From Burkholderiales bacterium (GTDB taxonomy: Bacteria; Pseudomonadota; Gammaproteobacteria; Burkholderiales; Burkholderiaceae_F), in contig JADCGS010000025.1 of assembly GCA_020248865.1 (NCBI GenBank), positions 1 through 64,000 on the forward strand: a DNA stretch of 64,000 nucleotides, written 5' to 3'. The notes below the pieces were generated by a model. It worked only from the letters and a program-made list of their open reading frames with translations. It was not told the DNA's origin and searched no databases. The translations under genes and the position numbers were made by a program. Positions 37,533-46,234 of this stretch are shown here, piece after piece; the first letter of the stretch is position 1, and each line of letters begins with the position of its first letter.

Positions 37533-38348
37533 TCAGGTCAGCAGCGCCGCCAGCCGCGGCAGCGCGGCCGCGGCGTTGGCGCGCGTGGCCGCCGCCAGTT
37601 CCTCGAGCGTGGCCGCGCCGCCGCCGCCCGACTGGCGCAGCGCCAGCAACTCCTGCGCGATGCGCGGCAGCTCGGCGGGCTCGTTGCGGGCCACGCGCGC
37701 GCCATCGCGCAACCACTGCGGCGGGATGTCGGGCGCATCGGTCTCCAGCACCAGCGCCGCCAGCGGCAAGCCGGCGGCGAGCCGGCGGATGCGTTGCGAA
37801 CCGCGGTAGGTCATGGCGCCGCCGAAGCCGAGCTTGAAGCCGCGCGCCACGAACTGCGCGGCCTGCTGCTGCGAGCCGTTGAAGGCGTGCAGGATGCCGC
37901 CGGGCACCTCGATCCGGCGCAGCTCGCGCAGCAGGGCGTCGGCCGAGCGGCGCACGTGCACCACCACCGGCAGGCCGAGGTCGCGCGCCAGGCGCAGCTG
38001 CGCGCGATAAAAGTGCTCCTGCCGGGCCACGTCGGGCGCGGGGATGAAGAAGTCCAGGCCGATCTCGCCGATGCCGACGAAGCGCGGGTCGTCCAGCGCC
38101 GCGCCGGCGGCCGCCCGCAACTCGTCCAGGTGCGCCTCGGTGGCCTCATCGAGCCAGAGCGGATGCAGGCCGAGCGTGTAGGCATGGCCGAGCGCGCGCG
38201 CCACCGCGGCCGTATGGCCGAAGCCGGCCGCATGCACGGCCGGCAGGACCGCCAGCGTCACCCCCGCCGCGCGCGCCCGCGCGTCCACCGCCGCCCGGTC
38301 GGTGTCGTACTCGGCCGCATCGAGGTGGCAGTGGGTGTCGATCCACAT
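37533..38348 (-). CDS. tatD: TatD family metal-dependent hydrolase
   Basis: A 271-residue TIM-barrel metallohydrolase. The metal ligands are seen in order: His6 and His8 (DTHCHLD), Glu in GEIGLDFF, His in VVVHVR, His in ILHAFNGS and Asp in LETDAPD. Family members have 3'-5' exonuclease/DNase activity and have been linked to DNA quality control; E. coli paralogues are TatD, YcfH and YjjV, which cannot be told apart here. It heads a minus-strand run leading through comEC to the Anbu operon. The start ATG at 38348 (MWIDTHCHLD) is the family norm. Confidence 0.93.
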   Translation of the reverse strand: MWIDTHCHLDAAEYDTDRAAVDARARAAGVTLAVLPAVHAAGFGHTAAVARALGHAYTLGLHPLWLDEATEAHLDELRAAAGAALDDPRFVGIGEIGLDFFIPAPDVARQEHFYRAQLRLARDLGLPVVVHVRRSADALLRELRRIEVPGGILHAFNGSQQQAAQFVARGFKLGFGGAMTYRGSQRIRRLAAGLPLAALVLETDAPDIPPQWLRDGARVARNEPAELPRIAQELLALRQSGGGGAATLEELAAATRANAAAALPRLAALLT

Positions 38349-38462
38349 GGAGCCTGACTCCGGGTCCGGGTTTCTGCGCGTGGGGCGGCGGTTGGGGCAA
38401 ACCGGTGTCGCCGTGGCGCCACGTCAGGATAACTACACTGTCGGGAACCGCGACGCTTTCCA

Positions 38463-38534
38463 GCCCGCCGGCCCGCCGGCCCGCCGGCCCGCCGGCCCGC
38501 CGGCCCGCCGGCCCGTCGGCCCGCCGGCCCGCCG
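38463..38534. repeat. 8-bp microsatellite (nine units)
   Basis: Nine consecutive GCCCGCCG units, the seventh carrying one C-to-T change. It lies in the 245-base divergent gap between tatD and the DUF2062 gene, about 60 bases before the latter's start. The unit is not a multiple of three. Confidence 0.97.
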
Positions 38535-38593
38535 GCACCTTGCGCCCCCGTGCCCGCGGATCCCCGAGTTTCGAGCCCGAGTCCGCCCCCCTC

Positions 38594-39142
38594 ATGCCCC
38601 GCAAGTTCTTTCGGCGCTACATGCCCAGCGTGGAGCGCGTGCGCGAGCTGAAGATCCTTGGCGTCTTCGGCGAGGCCCTGTTCCACCCGGCGCTGTGGCA
38701 CCTGAACCGGCGCTCGGCGGCCGGCGGCGTGGCCATCGGCCTATTTTGCGGGCTGATTCCCGGCCCGCTGCAGATGCTGGGCGCCGGCATCGCGGCCACC
38801 CTGTTCCGCGCCAATCTGGCGGTAGCACTGCTGACGACCCTCTACACCAACCCGATCACCATCGTGCCGCTGTACTTCCTCGCCTTCAAGATCGGCAGCC
38901 TGGCGCTGGGCGCGGCCGGGGGCCACCCGCCCGAGCCGCCGCCCGACTGGGTGTTCGCGCAGCCGCTGACCTCGGCCGAAGCCTTCGGCCAGTGGGCGCT
39001 CGGACTGGGCGCACCGCTGGCGCTCGGCGTGTTCCTGCTCGCCTGCGGCCTGGCCACGGCGGGCTATGTGCTGGTGCGGGTGGCCTGGAGCGTGTATCTG
39101 CGGCGCGCCTGGCGGGCCCGCCGCCTGCGGAGGACGCGGTGA
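38594..39142 (+). CDS. DUF2062 domain membrane protein
   Basis: A 182-residue inner-membrane protein. The N-terminal MPRKFFRRYMPS and the core HLNRRSAAGGVAIGLFCGLIP are standard for DUF2062, followed by YTNPITIVPLYFLAFKIG. About three hydrophobic segments are predicted. The function of the domain is unknown; it is sometimes fused to glycosyltransferases. An in-frame extension upstream (to 38405) would run through the 8-base microsatellite and is not favoured. It overlaps the next gene by a GTGA junction. Confidence 0.85.
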   Translation: MPRKFFRRYMPSVERVRELKILGVFGEALFHPALWHLNRRSAAGGVAIGLFCGLIPGPLQMLGAGIAATLFRANLAVALLTTLYTNPITIVPLYFLAFKIGSLALGAAGGHPPEPPPDWVFAQPLTSAEAFGQWALGLGAPLALGVFLLACGLATAGYVLVRVAWSVYLRRAWRARRLRRTR

Positions 39143-39540
39143 AGCCGGTCCAGGTGCTGGTGGCGCTGGTACCGCTGGCCGTGGCGGTGGCCGCCGCCGC
39201 GCTGCTGGAGTTCAGCCGCTTTGCCGGCGCGGCGCTGACGGGCGCCGGGCTGGCGCTGACGCTGGTTCTGGCCGGCGGCCGCATCACGCTGCGCTTTGCC
39301 GCGCTCGGCTTCGGCGCGGCGCTGGCCTTTGGCCTGATGGCCATGCTGCTGGCCGAACTGGTGGGCGTGCCGGTGCGGCAACTGCTCGACGAGGGGGCCT
39401 GGTCCGCGCAGCCGGTGGCCATCGCGCTGGCCTGGCTGGCGGTGATGTTTGCGGGGCTGGCCCTGGTCAGCGCCGCCTGGGCGATGTGGCGCGGGGTGCC
39501 GCAGCCGGACCTGCCCGACGACGAGCCGCCGCGGCGTTAG
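39139..39540 (+). CDS. small polytopic membrane protein, unrecognised
   Basis: A 133-residue protein beginning with GTG inside the GTGA overlap with the DUF2062 gene. It has four hydrophobic segments (QVLVALVPLAVAVAAAALL, AALTGAGLALTLVLAGG, FAALGFGAALAFGLMAMLL and VAIALAWLAVMFAGLALVSA) and a short charged tail. I do not recognise the family. Coupling suggests it partners the DUF2062 protein. Its stop codon overlaps the convergent FFLEELY-like gene by four bases. Confidence 0.7.
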   Translation: MKPVQVLVALVPLAVAVAAAALLEFSRFAGAALTGAGLALTLVLAGGRITLRFAALGFGAALAFGLMAMLLAELVGVPVRQLLDEGAWSAQPVAIALAWLAVMFAGLALVSAAWAMWRGVPQPDLPDDEPPRR

Positions 39541-40253
39541 CTTTGCGCGCGCTCCGGCAGCAGGTCACGGAACGGGCGCGGGTCGTCGCCGAACAGGCGC
39601 TCCATGAGCGCAGTCTCGCGCTGGCGAATGGCGGCGAGGAACTCGCCCGCCGGGCCCATCGCCTTGAACGCGTTGAAGCCGCCCTCCAGGAAGTGATGCA
39701 GGTGGCCCACACCGGCCGCCTCGGCCGGCACCCGCATCATGCGGATCATGCCGGCCAGCAGCGGCACCCGGGCGAGCTTCTCCAGCGAGCGGCCGATGCC
39801 GTCGATGACCTCGATCTGCCGCAGCCGTTCGGCGCGCGTGCCGGCGGCGCGGTAGGCCGCTGCGTAGCGTGCGTCATCGAGCGGCAGCGTCGCCGCCGCC
39901 GCCACCCGCGCATCGAGCGCCTCGGACAGCTCGTCCAGCTCGACGGCCGCTACCAGCGTCTCGATCGCCTTGTCGGGCAGCATGCGCGCCAGCCGGGGCA
40001 CCACGCGCAGCGCCTCGACGTCACGGCTCTCGAAGTCCCTGGCGCCGTACAGCTCGGACAGGAAGAACTCGCCGGCCGTGACGTAGCGCGGCTCGGCAAA
40101 CAGGTCGGGGTAGGTGCGGCGCAGCCGCTCGCACTGCCAGTGCTTGACCGCCAGCCAGCGGGCGCCGGCGGCGGGGTCGGCGTGCAGCCGGCGGCGCAGC
40201 GCGATGACCCGCGCCAGCGCGCCGGTCAGGAGCGTGCGTGCCGGCTCCGCCAT
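39537..40253 (-). CDS. conserved helical protein resembling the FFLEELY-motif family
   Basis: A 238-residue, largely helical soluble protein. It contains GEFFLSELYGARDF, close to the motif that names the FFLEELY family, and a later HHFLEGGFNAFKAMG. No membrane segment, signal peptide or catalytic motif is apparent, and I know of no assigned function. It converges with the small membrane protein gene over four bases and ends 17 bases from the peptide-transporter ATPase gene, whose strand it shares; that transporter gene lies upstream of nothing it obviously needs. Confidence 0.7.
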   Translation of the reverse strand: MAEPARTLLTGALARVIALRRRLHADPAAGARWLAVKHWQCERLRRTYPDLFAEPRYVTAGEFFLSELYGARDFESRDVEALRVVPRLARMLPDKAIETLVAAVELDELSEALDARVAAAATLPLDDARYAAAYRAAGTRAERLRQIEVIDGIGRSLEKLARVPLLAGMIRMMRVPAEAAGVGHLHHFLEGGFNAFKAMGPAGEFLAAIRQRETALMERLFGDDPRPFRDLLPERAQS

Positions 40254-40270
40254 CGCCGCCGCTGCGCGGA

Positions 40271-41980
40271 CTAGCCGGCCTGGTGGTGCAGCGCCGAGGC
40301 CGTGCCGGTGAACCCGCGCGGGATCGAACCGAGCAGCTTGCGCGTGTACTCGTGCTGCGGATTGCGGTAGATCGCCTCGGCGTCGCCGCGCTCGACGATC
40401 GCGCCCTGGTTCATCACCAGCATGTCGTCGGCCATGTACTTGACCACCGCCAGGTCGTGGCTGATGAAGATGTAGCTGATGCCGAACTCGTCCTGCAGGT
40501 CCAGCAGCAGGTTGAGCACGGTGGCCTGCACCGACACGTCGAGCGCCGAGACCGACTCGTCGCAGATGATGACCTCGGGCTGCATCGACAGCACCCGCGC
40601 GATGGCGATCCGCTGGCGCTGCCCGCCGGAGAACTCGTGCGGGTACTTGTGCACCGCCTCGGCCGGCAGACCCACCCGCCGGATCAGCGCCACCGCCCGC
40701 GCCAGCCGGTCGGTATCCGAGGCGCCGATGCCGTGAATCTTCATCGGCTCGACCAGGATCTGGCCGACGGTGAAGCGCGGGTTCAGGCTGGCGTAGGGGT
40801 TCTGGAAGATGATCTGGATCTTGCGGCGGTAGGGCAGCAGCTCGCGCGGCGACAAGCGCAGCAGATCGGTGCCGTCGTAGCGCACCTCGCCGGCGGTGGC
40901 GTCGATCAGCCGCATCAGCAGCATGCCCACCGTGGTCTTGCCCGAGCCCGACTCGCCCACCACGCCGAGCGTGCGGCCGCGGTGCAGCTCGAAGCTCGCC
41001 TCCTTGACCGCCTCGATGGTCTTGCGCGCGAAGATGCCGGTCTTCAGCCGGTATTCCTTGCGCAGCCCGCGCGCCACGATCAGCGGCTGCGGGCTGGTGG
41101 CGCGCGCGGTGCGGTCGGGCAGCACCGCCGGCGCGGCGCCGTCGAGCTGCATGAAGTCGTCGATCACCGGCAGCCGCCTGGGCTTGACATCCAGCCGCGG
41201 CCGGCAGGCCAGAAGCGCCTTGGTGTAGCTGTCCTGCGGCGCCGCGAAAATGCGATCGACCGCACCGGTCTCGCGGATGACGCCGTCCTTCATGACCACC
41301 ACCTGGTCGGCGATCTCGCCCACCACGCCCAGATCATGGCTGATGAACAGCACGCTCATGCGGTGCTTTTCCTGCAGCCGCGCCACCAGCTCCAGGATCT
41401 GGCGCTGCACGGTCACGTCGAGCGCGGTGGTCGGCTCGTCGGCAATCAGCAGCTTGGGCTCGCAGGCGATCGCCATGGCGATCATCACGCGCTGCTGCTG
41501 CCCGCCCGACAGCTCGTGCGGGTACGCATCGACACGCGCCTTCGGCTCGGGAATGCCGACTTCGGTGAGCAGCTCCACCACGCGGTCGGCCACCTGCCTG
41601 CGGCTCAGGGCCAGGTGCAACCGCAGCACCTCGGCGATCTGGTCGCCGACCGTGAACACCGGGTTGAGCGAGGTCATCGGCTCCTGGAACACCACCGAGA
41701 TGTCCTTGCCGCGGATGCGGCGTAGGTGCTCGATCGGCGCGGTCAGCAGGTCCTGCCCGCCGAACAGCACCCGGCTGTCCCGGCCGACGACGGCATTGTC
41801 CGGCAGCAGCCGCACGATCGACATCGCCGACACGCTCTTGCCCGAGCCCGACTCGCCCACCAGCGCGACGGTGGCGTTCTCGGGGATGTCGAAGCTCACA
41901 CCCTTGACCGCCTCGGCCACCTGCGACTTGCCGAGGCGGAAGCTGACGCGCAGGTCGCGCACGGAAACGAGGTTGCTCAT
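40271..41980 (-). CDS. peptide ABC transporter, fused double ATP-binding protein (YejF/DppDF-like)
   Basis: A 569-residue protein with two full ABC ATPase domains in tandem, as in YejF. Domain 1 has GESGSGKSVS, an LSGGQQQRV signature and LLIADEPTTALDVT. Domain 2 has GESGSGKTTVG, FSGGQRQRIAI and VIICDESVSALDVS. Each domain is followed by the oligopeptide-specific tail rich in Pro and Arg. It energises import of oligopeptides by the two permeases encoded upstream on the same strand. The start MSNLVSVRDL at 41980 is the family norm; 13 extra in-frame residues exist. A 142-base gap separates it from the permease gene. Confidence 0.93.
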   Translation of the reverse strand: MSNLVSVRDLRVSFRLGKSQVAEAVKGVSFDIPENATVALVGESGSGKSVSAMSIVRLLPDNAVVGRDSRVLFGGQDLLTAPIEHLRRIRGKDISVVFQEPMTSLNPVFTVGDQIAEVLRLHLALSRRQVADRVVELLTEVGIPEPKARVDAYPHELSGGQQQRVMIAMAIACEPKLLIADEPTTALDVTVQRQILELVARLQEKHRMSVLFISHDLGVVGEIADQVVVMKDGVIRETGAVDRIFAAPQDSYTKALLACRPRLDVKPRRLPVIDDFMQLDGAAPAVLPDRTARATSPQPLIVARGLRKEYRLKTGIFARKTIEAVKEASFELHRGRTLGVVGESGSGKTTVGMLLMRLIDATAGEVRYDGTDLLRLSPRELLPYRRKIQIIFQNPYASLNPRFTVGQILVEPMKIHGIGASDTDRLARAVALIRRVGLPAEAVHKYPHEFSGGQRQRIAIARVLSMQPEVIICDESVSALDVSVQATVLNLLLDLQDEFGISYIFISHDLAVVKYMADDMLVMNQGAIVERGDAEAIYRNPQHEYTRKLLGSIPRGFTGTASALHHQAG

Positions 41981-42122
41981 CTGAAGGAGGCTGTCCGTTG
42001 AGCGCGCGACGATGGCCACGCCAGGTTGGTTTGCGTTGCCCTTGGCAAGAAAGATCGTCCGGCCTTGCCGGCGATCCTCTTCCGGCTGACCGCGCCAGAG
42101 CAGGGGTGCATTCTTGCGCGCA

Positions 42123-43184
42123 TCACCGCAGTTTCGGGTCGAGCGCGTCGCGCAGCGCGTCGGTCAGCAGGGAGAACGCGGTGACGAAAATGGCCATGAA
42201 CAGCGTGGCCGCCGCCAGTTGCCACCAGTACCCCAGCACCAGCTCGGCCTGCGCCTCGCTCAGCATGGTGCCCCAGGAGACCTGGTCCACCGGCACGCCC
42301 AGGCCGAGGAACGACAGGATCACCTCGATCTTGATGAAGGCCACCACCAGCAGCGACATGCGCACCAGGATCACGTGGCTCACGTTGGGCAGGATGTGCA
42401 CGAACATGCGGGTCAAATGACCGGCGCCGATGGCCTCGGCGGCGCGCACGTACTCGCGGCCGCGGTGCTTCATGTACTCGGCGCGCACCTGCCGGTACAT
42501 GCCGGTCCAGCCGGTCAGACCCAGGATCAGGATCACCGTGTCGATGCCGCGCCCCAGCACCGCGGCAAAGGCGAAGATCAGCAGGATGTCCGGGATCGAG
42601 GTGAAGACGTTGTAGACCCACTCGAAGAAGTCGCCGATCTTGCCGCCGAAGTAGCCGGCAAAGGCACCCACCGTGGTGCCGATCAGCGTGGCCAGCACGG
42701 CGGCAAACATGCCGACGAAGATCGAGATCTCCGCACCCTTGATCGCCTTGGACAGCACGTCGCGGCCCAGGCGGTCGCCGCCGAAAGCGAGCGTGTCGGC
42801 GCGCAGCACCTCGGTGATCTTGATCTTGGCGGCGCGCTCTTCCCACTCCGCGTACTTGGGCGCCAGCGGGTCGATGTCCGACAGGTCCACCGGCTTGGCG
42901 TCCTTGTCCACCAGGGTCGCCAGCGCATCGGTGCCCTGCACCTGCGCGCGCGGGCCCATGAAGGTGGGCGGCGCGTTGGGCACGCCCACCTCCTTCTGCC
43001 AGTTGGCCGCCGCCAGGCCGGTGGCCGCCGCCAGCACCAGCAGCAGGAAGGCCAGCACGATCACCAGCGACACCATGCCCACGCGGTCGTTGCGCAGGCG
43101 GCGCCAGGCGGCCCGCCAGACGCCGGGGGACTGAACGGGAGCCGCCGGCAGGCCGGCGGCGGGCGTGGTCGAAACGGCGCTCAT
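42123..43184 (-). CDS. peptide ABC transporter permease (YejE/DppC-like)
   Basis: A 353-residue inner-membrane permease of the DppC/OppC type. The N-terminal cytoplasmic segment leads into the first helix (VSLVIVLAFLLLVLAAA). A long periplasmic loop follows, as in YejE. The cytoplasmic EAA loop is EYVRAAEAIGAGHLTRMFVHIL, contacting the ATPase; the last helices include GYWWQLAAATLFMAIFVTAF. It pairs with the YejB/DppB-like permease, which ends 10 bases upstream. Substrate is probably an oligopeptide; exact specificity is set by the solute-binding proteins. Confidence 0.92.
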   Translation of the reverse strand: MSAVSTTPAAGLPAAPVQSPGVWRAAWRRLRNDRVGMVSLVIVLAFLLLVLAAATGLAAANWQKEVGVPNAPPTFMGPRAQVQGTDALATLVDKDAKPVDLSDIDPLAPKYAEWEERAAKIKITEVLRADTLAFGGDRLGRDVLSKAIKGAEISIFVGMFAAVLATLIGTTVGAFAGYFGGKIGDFFEWVYNVFTSIPDILLIFAFAAVLGRGIDTVILILGLTGWTGMYRQVRAEYMKHRGREYVRAAEAIGAGHLTRMFVHILPNVSHVILVRMSLLVVAFIKIEVILSFLGLGVPVDQVSWGTMLSEAQAELVLGYWWQLAAATLFMAIFVTAFSLLTDALRDALDPKLR

Positions 43185-43194
43185 CGCGGGCCCC

Positions 43195-44133
43195 CTACTT
43201 GAGCACGACGCGCGGATCGACGAGCTTGTACAGCACGTCCGCGACGAGGTTGATCACCATGGTGAGCACGGCCAGGTAGATGGTCACGGCCTGGATCACC
43301 GGATAGTCGCTGCGGTTGACCGCCAGCAGGATCTCGCGGCCCAGACCCGGAATCGAGAAGAAGGTCTCGATCAGGAACGAGCCGACGAAGATGCCCGGCA
43401 GCGCCACCGCGATGTTGGTCAGGATCGGGATCATCGCGTTGCGCAGCACGTGCTTGAAGAGAATGCGGTTCTCGTCCAGCCCCTTGGCGCGGGCGGTGCG
43501 CACGTAGTCCTGATTGATCTCGTCCAGGAAAAACGTGCGGTACAGCCGCGTCTGCGGCGCCAGGCCCACGAACACCGCCAGCAGGATGGGCAGCACCGCG
43601 TAGGTGGTGAGGTTGGTCCACAGGCTGTCGCTCCAGCCCTGCACCGGGAACCAGCCGAGGTAGAAGCCGAACAGCCACTGGCCGACGATGATGTAGACCA
43701 GAAAGCTCACCGACAGCATGACCGTGGTGATGACCATGATCATGCGGTCGGTCAGCGAGCCGCGCACGTAGGCCACCGCCATCGCCGCGACGATGCCCAG
43801 CACCACGTCGAGCACGAGGATCGGGATCATCACCGTCAGCGTGTTGGGCACCCGGTCGAGGAACATCTTGGCGACCGACTCGCTGGTGGCCCAGCTGTTG
43901 CCCCAGTTGAAGGTGAAGATCTGCTTCACGAAGATCCACAGTTGCACCCACACCGGCTCGTTCAGGCCGAGCTGGGTGCGGATCGCCTCGATCTGCTCGG
44001 GCGTGGCCAGCAGGCCGCCGAGGATTTCGGCCGGGTCGCCGCCGAAGAAGTGGAACAGGAAGAACACCAGCAGGATGACGCCCGCCAGCGTGGGCACCAT
44101 CTGCCAGAGTCTGCGTAAGATGTAGGCGGCCAT
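43195..44133 (-). CDS. peptide ABC transporter permease (YejB/DppB-like)
   Basis: A 312-residue DppB/OppB-type permease with six helices. It starts MAAYILRRLWQMVPTLAGVI, the family's N-terminus, and has the EAA loop DYVRTARAKGLDENRILFKH and the C-terminal GLGREILLAVNRSDYPVIQ. It is the first gene of the transporter operon. Four solute-binding protein genes are encoded divergently across a 259-base gap, an arrangement that places the whole uptake system under a shared control region. Confidence 0.93.
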   Translation of the reverse strand: MAAYILRRLWQMVPTLAGVILLVFFLFHFFGGDPAEILGGLLATPEQIEAIRTQLGLNEPVWVQLWIFVKQIFTFNWGNSWATSESVAKMFLDRVPNTLTVMIPILVLDVVLGIVAAMAVAYVRGSLTDRMIMVITTVMLSVSFLVYIIVGQWLFGFYLGWFPVQGWSDSLWTNLTTYAVLPILLAVFVGLAPQTRLYRTFFLDEINQDYVRTARAKGLDENRILFKHVLRNAMIPILTNIAVALPGIFVGSFLIETFFSIPGLGREILLAVNRSDYPVIQAVTIYLAVLTMVINLVADVLYKLVDPRVVLK

Positions 44134-44392
44134 CGGTCGGGGCTGAACCTTGTTTGTCGGTCGGGCTGGGTGGTGACGGCGCGGCAGCAGGTCAGGAACA
44201 TCTGGATCGATGCCGCTCGATACCGATCGCAGCCATTCGATTCGACCCGCGACAATCCGCCATGCAACCTCGACGACACTTGCCGGGAGCGCGAAAGGCC
44301 GGGATTATGCCCCCCCTTCGTCGCCCGGCAAGCCGGGCCGGGCCGCCGCACCAAAGTCGCACTGAAGCCGCACTGAATCCGCACCGAGATCG
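44134..44392. promoter_or_regulatory. divergent control region between transporter and binding-protein operons
   Basis: The 259 bases must hold promoters for both operons. I see no strong sigma70 boxes. An 8-base inverted repeat (TTGCCGGG near 44280, CCCGGCAA near 44322) spans about 50 bases, and three near-repeats of GCACTGAA occur at about 44356-44388, just before the first binding-protein gene. Either could be a regulator site; both are weak. Confidence 0.3.
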
Positions 44393-46234
44393 ATGAACGA
44401 CGTCTCCCACGGCCGCCGCGCACTGACGCGCTCGCTGCTGGCCGCGCCGCTGGCAGTCCCGGCCGGCGCCGCCCGCGCCCAACCGGGCGAGGCCCGGGTG
44501 CTGCGCTACGCCTTCCGGGTGGCCGAGACCGGCTTCGACCCGGCGCAGGTCAACGACCTGTACTCCAGCACCATCAACGCCAACATTTTTGATGCCCCGC
44601 TGACCTACGACTTCCTCGCGCGGCCCGCGAAGATCGTGCCCAACACCGCGGTCGAACTGCCCGAGATCTCCGGCGACTTCACCACCCTGACCTTCCGCAT
44701 CCGCCCGGGCATCCACTTCCAGGATCACCCGGCGTTCAAGGGACGGCGGCGCGAGCTCGTCGCCGCCGACTACGTCTACGCGATCAAGCGCTTCTACGAC
44801 CCGCGCTACAAGAGCCCGCGGCTGTACCTGCTCGACAACGCGAAGATCCTCGGCCTGGCGCAGTTGCGCGCGGCGGCGCTCAAGGGCGGCAAGTTCGACT
44901 ACGACGCCGAAGTGGACGGCGTGCGCGCGCTCGACCGCTACACCTTGCGCGTGCGGCTGGGCGAGCCGAGCCCGCGCTTCTATCAGTACTTTGCCGACAA
45001 CGGGTTCCTCGGCGCCGTGGCGCGCGAGGTGTGCGAGGCCTACGACGAGAAGGCCATCATGGGCCAGCCGGTGGGCACCGGGCCGTTCCGGCTGACCGAC
45101 TGGCGCCGCTCCTCGCGCATCGTGCTCGAGCGCAACCCCGGTTACCGCGACGAGGTCTACGACGAGCAGGGCGCGCCGGGCGACGCCGCGGCGGGCGCCC
45201 TGGCGCAGAAGCTCAGGGGCCGCAAGCTGCCGATGCTCGACCGCGTGGAGGTCTACATCGTGGAGGAGAACCAGCCGCGCTGGCTCGCCTTTCTCAACGA
45301 GGAGCACGACCTGGTCGACGAGGTGCCCTACGACCTGGCCGATCTGGCCATTCCCAACGGCCGGCTGGCCCCCGCGCTGGCGCGCCGCGGCGTGCAGATG
45401 GACCGCGGGCCGCGCTCGGTGGTCGACGTGGCCATTTTCAACGTCGAGCACCCGCTGGTGGGCGGCTACACGCCCGAGCGGGTGGCGCTGCGGCGGGCCA
45501 TCGCGCTGGCCTACAGCGTGCAGGACGAGATCCGCCTGGTGCGCAAGGGCCAGTCGATCCCCGCGCAGTCGCCGGTGGCGCCGCTGGTCACCGGCTACGA
45601 CCCCGCCTTCGTCAGCGAGATGAGCCTGACCGACCGCGCGCGCGCCCGGGCGCTGCTCGACACCTTTGGCTACGTCGACCGCGACGGCGACGGCTGGCGC
45701 GAGCAACCCGACGGCAGTCCGCTCGTGCTGCAGATGTCCACGCAACCCGACGCGCTGTCGCGCGCGCTCGACGAGCAGTGGAAGCGCTCGATGAACGCGG
45801 TGGGCATCCGCATCGAGTTCAAGCCGGCCAAGTGGCCGGAAAATCTCAAGAACTCGCGCGCCGGCAAGCTCATGATGTGGCGCGTGGGCTGGAGCGCCGC
45901 GCAGCCCGACGGCGACACCTTTCTGGCGCTGGGCTACGGCCCCAACAAAGGCCAGGCCAATCACGCGCGCTTCGACCTGCCGGCCTACAACGCCCTGTAT
46001 GCGCGCCAGCGGCAACTGCCCGACGGCCCCGAGCGCGAGCGCGTGTTCCACGACGCCAAGCGACTGTTCATCGCCTACGCGCCCTACAAGCTGCTCGGCC
46101 ACCGCATCATGACCTCGGTGTCGCACCGCTGGCTGATCGGGTTCCGGAGCCATCCGTTCATGCGCGACTTCTTCAAGTACGTGGACATCGATCCGGCGCT
46201 GCGCAACGGCGGCGCCAGCGGGAGCGTGGGGTGA
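44393..46234 (+). CDS. ABC solute-binding protein family 5, paralogue 1
   Basis: A 613-residue periplasmic binding protein for oligopeptides. The N-terminus has a twin-arginine signal (GRRALTRSLL, cleavage near GAARAQ). The SBP_bac_5 fold is shown by FRIRPGIHFQDHPAFKG, YVYAIKRFYDPRYKSP, VGTGPFRLTDWRRSSRIVLERNP and the Asp-rich loop DRDGDGWREQPDG. It is the first of four tandem paralogues and is joined to the second by a GTGA overlap. The divergent Yej-type transporter is the obvious partner. Ligand is unknown. Confidence 0.93.
   Translation: MNDVSHGRRALTRSLLAAPLAVPAGAARAQPGEARVLRYAFRVAETGFDPAQVNDLYSSTINANIFDAPLTYDFLARPAKIVPNTAVELPEISGDFTTLTFRIRPGIHFQDHPAFKGRRRELVAADYVYAIKRFYDPRYKSPRLYLLDNAKILGLAQLRAAALKGGKFDYDAEVDGVRALDRYTLRVRLGEPSPRFYQYFADNGFLGAVAREVCEAYDEKAIMGQPVGTGPFRLTDWRRSSRIVLERNPGYRDEVYDEQGAPGDAAAGALAQKLRGRKLPMLDRVEVYIVEENQPRWLAFLNEEHDLVDEVPYDLADLAIPNGRLAPALARRGVQMDRGPRSVVDVAIFNVEHPLVGGYTPERVALRRAIALAYSVQDEIRLVRKGQSIPAQSPVAPLVTGYDPAFVSEMSLTDRARARALLDTFGYVDRDGDGWREQPDGSPLVLQMSTQPDALSRALDEQWKRSMNAVGIRIEFKPAKWPENLKNSRAGKLMMWRVGWSAAQPDGDTFLALGYGPNKGQANHARFDLPAYNALYARQRQLPDGPERERVFHDAKRLFIAYAPYKLLGHRIMTSVSHRWLIGFRSHPFMRDFFKYVDIDPALRNGGASGSVG

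Noticed and set aside
38405-38593. Upstream start for the DUF2062 protein through the 8-bp repeat
   Set aside because: It would add a Pro-Ala-Arg repeat before a family-typical N-terminus; kept only as a possibility under the microsatellite finding.
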